This document shows, piece after piece, positions 16,819-24,677 of a stretch of DNA of 64,000 bases; the stretch's first letter is position 1; the number at the start of each line of letters is the position of its first letter. Source of the stretch: Clostridiaceae bacterium M8S5. Lineage in GTDB: Bacteria > Bacillota > Clostridia > Tissierellales > MCWD3. A program made the translations under genes and the position numbers. The notes beneath the pieces were generated by a model. The model was not told the origin of the DNA. It saw nothing but the letters and a program-made list of their open reading frames with translations, and ran no database searches. Location: NCBI GenBank assembly GCA_029227815.1, contig CP118523.1, forward strand, positions 1,550,001 to 1,614,000. Reading direction: 5' to 3'.

Positions 16819-18386
16819 CAGATAACTTAAAATTATATAAGGCTAATCCAGTAGAGGATAGAGATGAGAAGTTTGATATAAAGAAGATGCTTAATGATAA
16901 TTGGGATAAGGTGGATGAGGAAGCACATAAGATAAAGCATACTATAAATAGACAATTAAAAGAAAATGAGGCAAATATACAATTAGGGATAATTGATTCT
17001 AGAATGGTAATGACAGAAAAAGAAATAGGTTTCTTTGAGAATTATAATTCAAAAGGATTTTTTGATACATTTGTTAATAATAATGAAATCAATATTGAAG
17101 GGACTACAGCTACATGGAATAGTAATGATTATAATGTAGAATTTTCTCAAAATGATTATGCAAAGTTTAAGTCAAAAACTTATCCGAAATTTGACAATAT
17201 TAGTTTAAATCTATATTATCCTAATAGGAATATAATAGAAGTTGATAAAAAAATAAATAAAAAAGAATATAATGTACATTTATTAAGTGAATTAAACAAT
17301 AATCATAAACTATGGTTTAATCATAATATGCTTAATATTGAAAATGTGGTAAAAACAAAAGTTCCTCATAGAATAAAATTAATGGATTCTAACCCAGTAA
17401 AAATAGAAGGTTATGAAGGTTGGATTTATTATACTGATTCTTCAAATAGATTATATAAAATAAGAGTAGATGGAAGTAATAAAGTATTGCTAGGCAATCG
17501 TATCATCAATTTTAAAATTTCAGAAGGATTAATATATTGTACACATAAAGAGCGCGATTGTATTCTTAAAATGGACTTGAATGGTGCAAATTCACAAGTT
17601 TTACTATATTGTGTAGCAGACGAAATAGATGTTGATAATGAATGGATTTATTTTAGAAGAAAAGATTCAGATTATAATTTATATAAAATGAAAAAAGATG
17701 GTTCAGGACTTACAAAGTTGGTTAATGATCATGTGCAAGATATTTTTTATTACAAAAATTGGATTTATTATAAAAATTTATCGGATGATAGACTTCTATA
17801 CAAAATACGTATAAATGGTAATGAACGGACTATAATGAGTGGAAAAAGAATGTACAAATATTGTATAGAAGATAACTTTATTTATTATATTGATAACATT
17901 GATAATAATTTGTATGGATTAGATATAAATAGAAAAAGTAGTTTTAAAGTTTGGAAATGTCATGCTAGAGATATAGCTATTAAAAATAATTGGATTTATT
18001 ATGGAGAAGATAAAGGTTTATATAGAATAAAAATAGATGGTAGTTGTTATGAAAAAATAAACAATGATTTTGGAAGAGGGATATATTTATATGATGACTA
18101 TCTGTATTACAGAAATAGTTCTGATTATGAATATTTATATAAAACGTCAGCGCAACCTTATTATTATTATAATATGACATTATCAGAAGATATTGAATTT
18201 AAAATTGGAGAAAAGATGCCTGTTATTTGTTTTTGTGTTCACCAAGATGATAAAGAACTTAAGTTAAACTATACAGATGGTTTTAGTTGTAATTATAGTA
18301 TTGGTGAATTAAACACTAATATAGCAAATATTAAAATAAAAGGAACAAAAGCTAAAATAGGGAAAATCTGTTACGCAGTAGTATAA
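16806..18386 (+). CDS. Tail fibre 1 with seven WIYY/LYKI propeller repeats (526 aa)
   Basis: The N-terminal about 90 residues (SVTDNLKLYKANPVEDRDEKF, a helical stretch and GFFDTF) attach to the baseplate. A beta-rich collar follows, then about seven roughly 42-residue repeats with the pattern WIYY...(S)...LYKI+.DG (GWIYYTDSSNRLYKIRVDG and others), then a short beta C-terminal domain ending KGTKAKIGKICYAVV. The repeats resemble DUF5050, the YWTD-type beta-propeller family, so the distal part probably folds as a propeller that binds a receptor. The same organisation, doubled, occurs in the fibre at 20362. The repeat region is visibly more AT-rich than the baseplate genes, which can be a mark of frequent exchange. 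Confidence 0.85.
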   Translation: MGSVTDNLKLYKANPVEDRDEKFDIKKMLNDNWDKVDEEAHKIKHTINRQLKENEANIQLGIIDSRMVMTEKEIGFFENYNSKGFFDTFVNNNEINIEGTTATWNSNDYNVEFSQNDYAKFKSKTYPKFDNISLNLYYPNRNIIEVDKKINKKEYNVHLLSELNNNHKLWFNHNMLNIENVVKTKVPHRIKLMDSNPVKIEGYEGWIYYTDSSNRLYKIRVDGSNKVLLGNRIINFKISEGLIYCTHKERDCILKMDLNGANSQVLLYCVADEIDVDNEWIYFRRKDSDYNLYKMKKDGSGLTKLVNDHVQDIFYYKNWIYYKNLSDDRLLYKIRINGNERTIMSGKRMYKYCIEDNFIYYIDNIDNNLYGLDINRKSSFKVWKCHARDIAIKNNWIYYGEDKGLYRIKIDGSCYEKINNDFGRGIYLYDDYLYYRNSSDYEYLYKTSAQPYYYYNMTLSEDIEFKIGEKMPVICFCVHQDDKELKLNYTDGFSCNYSIGELNTNIANIKIKGTKAKIGKICYAVV

Positions 18387-18422
18387 GTGAGTTGCTTAAA
18401 TTAGATTTAAGGAAGTGATAAA

Positions 18423-19481
18423 ATGCAAAACTACAAAAACAAAACCTTCAAAAACCTCATGTCAAAAGCACTAAAACACATCCCAGATGACATAGACAAG
18501 AGAGAAGGTTCTATAATATACGATACACTATCTGCTGTGCTTGTTGAGATTACGCAGGAGTATATTGAGTTAGACAATATATTAGAGCTTGGATTCGTGC
18601 AGACTTCAAATGGAGAGTGGCTTACAAAGAAGTGTGCAGAGTTAGGTGTTAATAGAAGATTAGCTTCTAAGTCCCATAGAAAAGGTGTATTTAATAAAGA
18701 GATACCGATAGGTGCTAGATTCAGTATAGAAGATACCATATATACTGTAGTAGCACCTATTGAAGTTTCAGGAGATGAAAAAGAGTACAAGCTAGTAGCA
18801 GAAAAAGCAGGAGTAAAAGGAAATAAACCATTTGGTAAGCTACTAGCTATATCTTATATAGAGGGACTAGAAAAAGCAGAGCTTGAGGATGTATTGGTTG
18901 CAGGTGAGGAAGAAGAGAGTGATGAGAGTTTACTTGCTAGGTACTTAGCGTATGCTAACAAGCCAAGCTTTGGAGGAAATAAACAGCAGTACATTTCATT
19001 TGTAGAGGAGATGGATGGAGTAGGAGAGGTCAAGTGTTATCCACTTCATAATGGAAGAGGAACAGTAAAGCTAGTAGCTATAACTCCAGATAAACAACCA
19101 CTTAGCGATGAGAAGATATCAGAGATACAGAATAAAATAGATCCCAAAAAAGATGGTATGGGAGATGGATATGCACCTATAGGTCATATAGTGACAGTGA
19201 ACACAGCAAATGAGACTGGCATTGACGTAGCTGTGGATGTTGATTTAAAAGAAGATGTACAAATAGATACGGTAAAAGAGGAAATAAAGTCAGAGATTAA
19301 ACAGTACTTTAAAGAAAACAGCTTCAATATGGCTACAATCAGAGTAAATACAATTGGTGGAATAATCATAAAGCATGATGATGTACTTGACTATAGAAAT
19401 TTAACCTTAAATGGTGGGACTTCTAATATCACAGTTAACGAAGACAGTATTATAGTATTAAAATCACTGAATGTTTATTAG
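18423..19481 (+). CDS. Baseplate J-like wedge protein, XkdT family, copy 2 (352 aa)
   Basis: Second baseplate J protein in the operon: MQNYKNKTFKNLMSKALKHI, DDIDKREGSIIYDTLSAVLVE, TSNGEWLTKKCAELGV, SDESLLARYLAYANKPSFGGN and a GDGYAPIG segment align with copy 1 along the whole length, with clear divergence (I estimate under half identical by eye). A 36-bp gap and a new ribosome binding site separate it from fibre 1, but no terminator lies between. It is followed by its own YmfQ-like adaptor and fibre, so the entire wedge-adaptor-fibre unit is doubled. Confidence 0.9.
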   Translation: MQNYKNKTFKNLMSKALKHIPDDIDKREGSIIYDTLSAVLVEITQEYIELDNILELGFVQTSNGEWLTKKCAELGVNRRLASKSHRKGVFNKEIPIGARFSIEDTIYTVVAPIEVSGDEKEYKLVAEKAGVKGNKPFGKLLAISYIEGLEKAELEDVLVAGEEEESDESLLARYLAYANKPSFGGNKQQYISFVEEMDGVGEVKCYPLHNGRGTVKLVAITPDKQPLSDEKISEIQNKIDPKKDGMGDGYAPIGHIVTVNTANETGIDVAVDVDLKEDVQIDTVKEEIKSEIKQYFKENSFNMATIRVNTIGGIIIKHDDVLDYRNLTLNGGTSNITVNEDSIIVLKSLNVY

Positions 19482-19496
19482 ACAGGAGGTAATTAT

Positions 19497-20090
19497 ATGA
19501 AAGAAAATAGGACAGATATTAAGCACAATCTACCGGAGTACTACCATGATATAAAGGATATCGAGTATTTGAGTGAAAGCTTAAATGCTCTGCTTGATGA
19601 TTTAAAGCAGAGTAGAGAAGCTATATCTAAGAATTTTTTCATGAGTGATATGGACGAGATAGGTATCGAAAGATGGGAGAGAGTCTTTAATATCAAATCA
19701 AATAAAAACGAGAGTATAGAGTTTAGAAAAAATAGAATCATATCAAAGTATCAAAGTCGTCCGCCTATAACAATAAGAAGTCTAGAAAGCATACTCAACA
19801 ACTATTTTGATAAACCAATATTGAGTATAAAACTTGTTCCAAACGAATATGCCTTTAGGATAGAGTTCATGGCAACAGATGCTACGCTTTACAAAGAGAT
19901 AGAAAAGCAAATCAAAGAACTGAAAGCAGCAAATATGGAGCATATACCTACTCCAAAGGCAAAATCTTATATAAAATTTAAATCAGCAGCAAAGAAAATA
20001 GATATAGAAAGAAAAACAAGGCTAGGAACTACATGGAAACTAGGAGAAACGCCTTTTGGTGAAGTAAAAAATGAGGAGGTGTTATTTTAA
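19497..20090 (+). CDS. YmfQ/DUF2313-like adaptor, copy 2 (197 aa)
   Basis: Its position after the second baseplate J gene and its pattern (HNLPEYYHDIKDIEYLSESLN, MDEIGIERWERVFNI, FRKNRIISKYQSRPP, MEHIPTPKAKSYIKF) fit the DUF2313/YmfQ family, more distantly than copy 1. The C-terminal tail with TWKLGETPFGEVKNEEV resembles phage tail proteins that end in a PFG motif. AGGAGG provides the ribosome binding site. The stop overlaps the next start (TAATG). Confidence 0.8.
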   Translation: MKENRTDIKHNLPEYYHDIKDIEYLSESLNALLDDLKQSREAISKNFFMSDMDEIGIERWERVFNIKSNKNESIEFRKNRIISKYQSRPPITIRSLESILNNYFDKPILSIKLVPNEYAFRIEFMATDATLYKEIEKQIKELKAANMEHIPTPKAKSYIKFKSAAKKIDIERKTRLGTTWKLGETPFGEVKNEEVLF

Positions 20091-20365
20091 TGAGGTATAT
20101 ATTAGAAAAGACAGTAGAGAGACTATACGAGCAGGACATAACAAAAGTACTAGTAAACGACACGCTAGAGATAACTAATTTTAGCAAAGTAAAAGATTCA
20201 AACAAACTAAAGTTAGAATTTGAACTTAGAAAAACTCAAGTAGAAGTAGTGACAAACTATAAGCTACTAGACAGCAATGACAACATAATAGACGAAAGAA
20301 ACATATATGTACCAATAGATGGCATCACAATAATTAAGCACGAGATTGAGGTGATTAGCCAGTGA
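20090..20365 (+). CDS. Small beta-rich tail-operon protein (91 aa), unknown
   Basis: 91 residues, mostly predicted beta (LVNDTLEITNF, LKLEFELRKTQVEVVTNYKLLD, NIYVPIDGITIIKHEIEVI), with no membrane segment or Cys. It overlaps the gene before by one base and the fibre gene after by 4 bp (GTGA), so it is part of the second module. The first module has no counterpart. It could be an adaptor, chaperone or capping piece for fibre 2, but I do not recognise the family. Confidence 0.75.
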   Translation: MRYILEKTVERLYEQDITKVLVNDTLEITNFSKVKDSNKLKLEFELRKTQVEVVTNYKLLDSNDNIIDERNIYVPIDGITIIKHEIEVISQ

Positions 20366-23034
20366 TAGACTACAATCCAAAGACAAATTGGCAGAGAAAT
20401 GAGATTGTATCAGAGAGTGATTTTAACAGAATAGAGCAGGGCGTAGCAGATGCATATGAAAGACTTACAGATGTAAAGACAGAGGTAGATGATAATAAAA
20501 ATAAGATAGGTGATTTGAGTACCTTAACTACAAGTAATAAGTCTGATTTGGTTAGTGCTATAAATGAAACTAATACAAACATATATACAATACTGAAAGA
20601 AGAAAACCATAAGCTATCTCTTGAATTGTTAGATATTAAGATGAGATTACAAGAAAACAAATTAATAGATTTTATCAATAAATCAGGAATGGGTTATTAT
20701 GATACTTTTAGAGATAGTGATGGTGTCTATTTAAGTCATACAGATGCGATTATGAAAGAGGATGGATTTGTTTTTGGTGAAAAAAGAGTGACTAATGCTG
20801 TAATACAAGAGGATTCAAATGATGGTACGATAATTATTAGTGGCAATGACATAGAGATTAATGATAATAAGAATTACGAGCTTACAATAAACGAAGAGAT
20901 AATGAAAGGTATTGGAGTTGATAATGAAGCAACAATATTATCTGATAATAACCCTGTAGATATAACTGTTAAGGATGAATGGATATATTATAGCAATTAT
21001 TCTGATAATGGCTATTTATATAAAATAAAAAAAGATGGTATGAATGAAACAAAATTAAATAGCGATAAATGTTGTTGTATACAGGTTTATGATGAGTGGA
21101 TTTATTATAGAAATACAGTCAATGGGTGTCTTCACAAAATAAAAATAGATGGTACAGAAAGAACTAAATTAAATAATGAGGATTCAAATTATATTCAAGT
21201 ACAAGGTAATCATGTTTATTATAAGATGACTAATTCAAGTGGTAGTTATTTATATAAAATAAAAACGGATGGTACTGGTAAAATCAAATTAAATGATGAT
21301 AATTCTCAATGTATACGAGTTAACGGAGAATGGATATATTACAGCAATCAATCAGACAATGGTCGTTTATACAAAATTAAAACAGATGGTTCTAATAGAA
21401 AAAAATTGAATAACAATAGAGCATGGTATATTAACTTGCAAAATGATTGGATTTATTATAGAAATAATTCAATCAATGGAAGTATCTATAAATTAAAAAC
21501 GGATGGTACTTATGAAACAAAACTATCTAGCGATAGTGCATCCTATGTACAAGTAAGGGGTAATTGGATTTATTATTGTAATAGCAATGATCATAGTTTT
21601 ATCTATAAAATAAGGATAGACGGTACTAGTAGAACGAAATTAAATATAAAGAGTTCATCTCATATTTTTATTGAAGATAATTATATCTATTATTCCACTG
21701 GAGCTCATTTATGTAAGATTAAAACAAATAAAACAATAAAACTATCAAAACTATACACAGTAAAAACAGGACAAGAAGTAACCATATCCGAACCATGGTA
21801 CAAATTAAAATTCAACCCTCAATACTTTGACAATTATAATACTATGAGCTTAAATTTATATCCTCCTAAAAATAATAAGGATATAAATATCTTAAAGAAT
21901 ATTAAAAACAGTAATCAAATAAAAGCTAGTTGGAATAATATCTTAAAAAATAAAAGAGATTTATGGGTTAACAATACTAAATGCAAAATTAATAATGTAG
22001 AAACAGTAGATAGTAAAAATCAATTAAAACTAATTAATAATCTCCATACTGAGCATTTATGTGTCTTGGACGATTGGATTTACTTTAAAAATAAATCAGA
22101 TAATGGTTGTTTATATAAAATAAAAAAAGATGGAACTGAAAGAACTAAATTAAATAATGAGTATTCATGTCATATACGAATACAGAATGATTGGATATAT
22201 TATTTAAATGAAAATTTGTATCTTAGAAAAATAAAAATAAATGGTACTGAAAGAACAGAAACAAATTGTTACGTGAAGTTGTTGTATGTAGTGCAGGGAG
22301 ATTGGATTTATTATGCTAATAGTTATCTGTATAAAATGAAAACTGACTTTTCTGCAAAACAAAAAATAAATGATGATGAAGCACAGTATATTAACGTACT
22401 AGGAGATTGGATTTATTATTCTAATAAATCAGATAATTACCATATTTATAAAGTAAAAATAGATGGGACTAAAAGAACTAAGATAATATCAGATTTAGCT
22501 TACGACATACAAGTGCAAGGCGATTGGATTTATTATATAAATAATCATGGTAATCGTTATTTATATAAAGCTAGAACAAATGGAACAGATAAAACTAATA
22601 TGAAAATACAATTGTTAGATAGAATCATTTATGATGAATGGATATATTATAGTAATAATTCCGATAAAGGCTATTTATATAAGGTAAATGTTAAGGGTGA
22701 GCAAAACACTAAAATAAATGAGCATGTACCTAGACATATGAAAATAATAGATGGAATATTATATTATGTAATTGATTCAGATAAAAATTTATATAAGATA
22801 CCATTAGCTAATATCTACAACATAACAACATCAACCCCACTAACCCTAACCAAAGGTCAAAGCATACCAGTAGTAAGTCTAAGGGCAGAAGTAAATGGCA
22901 AGCCATTAGAACTAACAAATATAGACGAAGAAAAATATAGTTTTAAGTTAGATAATTTAAATACAAACAAAGTAGATTTGACTATCAGAGGAGATCAAAT
23001 TGAGCTGGATAGTCTGGTTTATGCTGTTCGTTAG
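20362..23034 (+). CDS. Tail fibre 2 with two seven-repeat propeller sets (890 aa)
   Basis: GTG start overlapping the previous stop. The N-terminus (DYNPKTNWQRNEIVSESDFNRIEQGV, then a helix with VDDNKNKIGDLSTL) is of the baseplate-attachment type found in many clostridial phage fibres. A GYYDTF motif starts the shaft as in fibre 1 (GFFDTF). Then come seven WIYY...LYKIK.DGT repeats (about residues 205-455), a linker with SLNLYPPKNN (fibre 1 has SLNLYYPNRN), and a second set of seven repeats (about 565-815), ending with a fibre-1-like C-terminal domain (VDLTIRGDQIELDSLVYAV). The gene therefore looks like fibre 1 with its propeller unit duplicated. The repeats resemble DUF5050/YWTD propellers, likely receptor binding. 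Confidence 0.87.
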   Translation: MIDYNPKTNWQRNEIVSESDFNRIEQGVADAYERLTDVKTEVDDNKNKIGDLSTLTTSNKSDLVSAINETNTNIYTILKEENHKLSLELLDIKMRLQENKLIDFINKSGMGYYDTFRDSDGVYLSHTDAIMKEDGFVFGEKRVTNAVIQEDSNDGTIIISGNDIEINDNKNYELTINEEIMKGIGVDNEATILSDNNPVDITVKDEWIYYSNYSDNGYLYKIKKDGMNETKLNSDKCCCIQVYDEWIYYRNTVNGCLHKIKIDGTERTKLNNEDSNYIQVQGNHVYYKMTNSSGSYLYKIKTDGTGKIKLNDDNSQCIRVNGEWIYYSNQSDNGRLYKIKTDGSNRKKLNNNRAWYINLQNDWIYYRNNSINGSIYKLKTDGTYETKLSSDSASYVQVRGNWIYYCNSNDHSFIYKIRIDGTSRTKLNIKSSSHIFIEDNYIYYSTGAHLCKIKTNKTIKLSKLYTVKTGQEVTISEPWYKLKFNPQYFDNYNTMSLNLYPPKNNKDINILKNIKNSNQIKASWNNILKNKRDLWVNNTKCKINNVETVDSKNQLKLINNLHTEHLCVLDDWIYFKNKSDNGCLYKIKKDGTERTKLNNEYSCHIRIQNDWIYYLNENLYLRKIKINGTERTETNCYVKLLYVVQGDWIYYANSYLYKMKTDFSAKQKINDDEAQYINVLGDWIYYSNKSDNYHIYKVKIDGTKRTKIISDLAYDIQVQGDWIYYINNHGNRYLYKARTNGTDKTNMKIQLLDRIIYDEWIYYSNNSDKGYLYKVNVKGEQNTKINEHVPRHMKIIDGILYYVIDSDKNLYKIPLANIYNITTSTPLTLTKGQSIPVVSLRAEVNGKPLELTNIDEEKYSFKLDNLNTNKVDLTIRGDQIELDSLVYAVR

Positions 23035-23044
23035 GAGGAAATAT

Positions 23045-23248
23045 ATGCCTAAAATAATAAATGACGAAAAGATTAATCAATACCACTTAGATATCGATAA
23101 AGATTTAATTATAGCAGATTTACTGTTGCAGATAGCAGAGAAGGAAAAGAGACTAAAAGATTTAGAGTTAAAGGTTGCAAATATCCAGGGAGGAAAAAGT
23201 AATGAGGGCTTATTACGTAAGATTTTTAAGAAAAATGCTCCAAACTAA
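23045..23248 (+). CDS. Small coiled-coil protein at end of tail operon (67 aa)
   Basis: The start at 23045 is set by AGGAGG 8 nt upstream, and an earlier in-frame ATG lies inside the fibre gene. The protein has IADLLLQIAEKEKRLKDLELKVAN, a short coiled coil, then a Gly/Ser and Lys-rich end. There is no membrane segment, so it is not an XhlA-type holin component. It overlaps the XkdX gene by 47 bp in another frame. Function unknown. Confidence 0.7.
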   Translation: MPKIINDEKINQYHLDIDKDLIIADLLLQIAEKEKRLKDLELKVANIQGGKSNEGLLRKIFKKNAPN

Positions 23249-23324
23249 AGGACAAGCATATATAAATGATTTATTAAAGTTAGGTACTATAACAGAGGAA
23301 GAATACAATCTAATAGTAGGATAA
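23202..23324 (+). CDS. xkdX: XkdX-family small protein (40 aa)
   Basis: Forty residues ending LLKLGTITEEEYNLIVG, the pattern of the PBSX XkdX family (short proteins with a G.IT.EEY..I.G C-terminus) that close tail operons next to the lysis genes. AGGGAGG lies 8-9 nt upstream of the ATG. Here it is the last phage gene: a hairpin follows after 11 bp and no holin or amidase gene comes after it. Confidence 0.75.
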   Translation: MRAYYVRFLRKMLQTKGQAYINDLLKLGTITEEEYNLIVG

Positions 23325-23335
23325 TATGATATTGC

Positions 23336-23366
23336 CTGAAGGAATCTTTGGTTAAGATTCCTTCAG
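23336..23366 (+). terminator. Perfect 13-bp hairpin ending the tail operon
   Basis: CTGAAGGAATCTT and AAGATTCCTTCAG pair perfectly around TGGTT, directly after xkdX. No T-run follows because the repeat element at 23364 begins here. A nearly identical hairpin sequence recurs at 23516-23538 on the other side of the element. Confidence 0.6.
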
Positions 23367-23538
23367 CTGTAGAAAAAAGCCCAATTTTTGCGTTGTTGTT
23401 AAAATTTCCGTTGCTCACTTACCTCTAAGTAAGCTCTGCTACTCAATTTTAACACGTCTTGAACTTGAACTCTTACTACAGCCTGCTATTTTGATAACTT
23501 TGTCATCAATCTAAAGGAATCTTTAGTTAAGATTCCTT
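23341..23538. repeat. MITE-like hairpin repeat, copy 1, flanked by duplicated terminator hairpin
   Basis: The core, about 23364-23485, starts CAGCTGTAGAAAAAAG and ends CTACAGCCTG (inverted termini). Inside is a long imperfect palindrome: GTTAAAATTTCC and TCACTTAC pair with GTAAGC and AATTTTAAC around CTCTAA. The same element occurs at 24117. Flanks are locus-specific: GGAATCTTtggttAAGATTCCtt at 23341-23363 is repeated at 23516-23538 with one difference, while the other copy has a different duplicated hairpin. No ORF lies within. Confidence 0.75.
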
Positions 23539-23711
23539 AAATGCAATATAATTGCAACAATTCTAAATAAAACATAAAATGCCATAATTCAAATTAATTT
23601 GATATAAAACAAGATAAAATAATAAAAAATACCAATATATATATTGAAATTACATATTATCCATGATACTCTTATATAGGAAATTATAATAAATTGTAGG
23701 GGGTTGATGTT

Positions 23712-24029
23712 ATGTCAACAAATAGTATGGCAGAAAGCCAATTCGATGGTAATGTATTAGGTTTTCTGGGAATTCATTTATTAGCAGGCTTGATAGTTAT
23801 GTGTACGTTAGGAATATGCACACCTTGGGCTATATGCAAGCTTCAAACATGGTATGCTGAGCATACAATAATTAATGGTAAGAGATTAAAATTTACAGGG
23901 ACAGCTATGGGGTTATTTGGAATATGGATAAAGATATTCTTACTAACTATCATAACATTAGGTATATATGGCTTCTGGGCTTCATTAACAGTTAAGAAGT
24001 GGATAGTTAAGCATACACAATTTGCTTAA
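23712..24029 (+). CDS. DUF898-like small membrane protein (105 aa)
   Basis: Short integral membrane protein with two long hydrophobic segments, LGFLGIHLLAGLIVMCTLGI and MGLFGIWIKIFLLTIITLGIYGFWA, separated by TIINGKRLKFTGTA. The GKRL.F.GT motif and the ending KKWIVKHTQF are typical of the DUF898 (YjgN-like) family, here a half-length version. The role is unknown. GGGGG TTG provides a ribosome binding site about 9 nt upstream. It is a single gene followed by its own terminator, with a hairpin repeat on each side. Confidence 0.75.
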   Translation: MSTNSMAESQFDGNVLGFLGIHLLAGLIVMCTLGICTPWAICKLQTWYAEHTIINGKRLKFTGTAMGLFGIWIKIFLLTIITLGIYGFWASLTVKKWIVKHTQFA

Positions 24030-24047
24030 ATACTGAAGTGAGCAATT

Positions 24048-24086
24048 AACCCAAATTCTACAACAATGTAGAGTTTGGGTTTTGTT
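24048..24086 (+). terminator. Terminator of the DUF898 gene
   Basis: AACCCAAAttCTAC pairs with GTAGagTTTGGGTT around AACAAT, and TTTGTTT follows. Confidence 0.8.
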
Positions 24087-24098
24087 TAACGTATGAGA

Positions 24099-24288
24099 AT
24101 ATCTATTGATATCCTTCAGGCTGTAGAAAAAAGCCCAATTTCTGCGTTGTTGTTAAAATTTCCGTTGCTCACTTACCTCTAAGTAAGCTGTGCTACTCAA
24201 TTTTAACACGCCTTGAAATTGAACTTTTACTAAAGTCTGATATCTTGATGACTTTGTCATCAAGATAGGGATATCTATTGATATCCTT
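24099..24288. repeat. MITE-like hairpin repeat, copy 2, flanked by duplicated 18-bp hairpin
   Basis: The core, about 24117-24239, begins CAGGCTGTAGAAAAAAG and is nearly identical to copy 1 for its first 100 bases. The right end (CTAAAGTCTG) is degraded. A perfect hairpin follows (ATCTTGATGAC ttt GTCATCAAGAT, 24242-24266). ATATCTATTGATATCCTT occurs on both sides (24099-24116 and 24271-24288). The right flank continues into a T-run, so it is a working terminator shape. Such locus-specific duplications look like target-site duplications. Confidence 0.75.
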
Positions 24289-24344
24289 TTTTTTCGTTTA
24301 AATAGGAAAATGCTACATTTATAATAGTAGTAAGAAAATGTTAC

Positions 24345-24515
24345 AAAAAAATAAGATATCAAGACAACTTGAAAGCTGAGATACATATTACTAAATTTTG
24401 AAATCAAAGTTTTTCACTGAACTAGAAAAATAATTGAACTGCAAAACTATTATAATGAAGAGTAACAACACGATTTACAGAGATAACATCATTAAGTAAT
24501 ATTACTTATATACTA
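24345..24515. repeat. Diverged copy of the family-B intergenic repeat
   Basis: Segments AGATATCAA, CTTGAAAGCTGAGAT, TTGAAATCAAAG, GAAAAATAATTGAA and TTACAGAGATAA occur in the same order as in the repeat array at 47.4-48.7 kb (for example 47988-48135). It is a weak match and carries no ORF. The rest of the 24290-24608 gap shows no recognisable gene. Confidence 0.4.
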
Positions 24516-24608
24516 CACAAAATACACATCAGCGTACTAAAATTAATAGTCTTCTCATATTAATAAGATGTATCACTATAAGGAAATATATGAACACAAA
24601 TAAATGAC

Positions 24609-24637
24609 TTGACAAAATAATACAACATTTATATGAT
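24609..24637 (+). promoter_or_regulatory. Sigma-A-type promoter
   Basis: TTGACA and TATGAT are 17 bp apart, 41 bp upstream of the start of the secreted protein at 24678. The promoter of its paralogue at 26164 has the same two hexamers and spacing. Confidence 0.75.
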
Positions 24638-24677
24638 TGAACTAATAATAATAATCTTTACTGTGGGAGGAAATATA

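Noticed and set aside
8216..23366. Prophage attachment sites bounding the tail operon
   Set aside because: No direct repeat is shared between the two ends, and no integrase or tRNA is adjacent.
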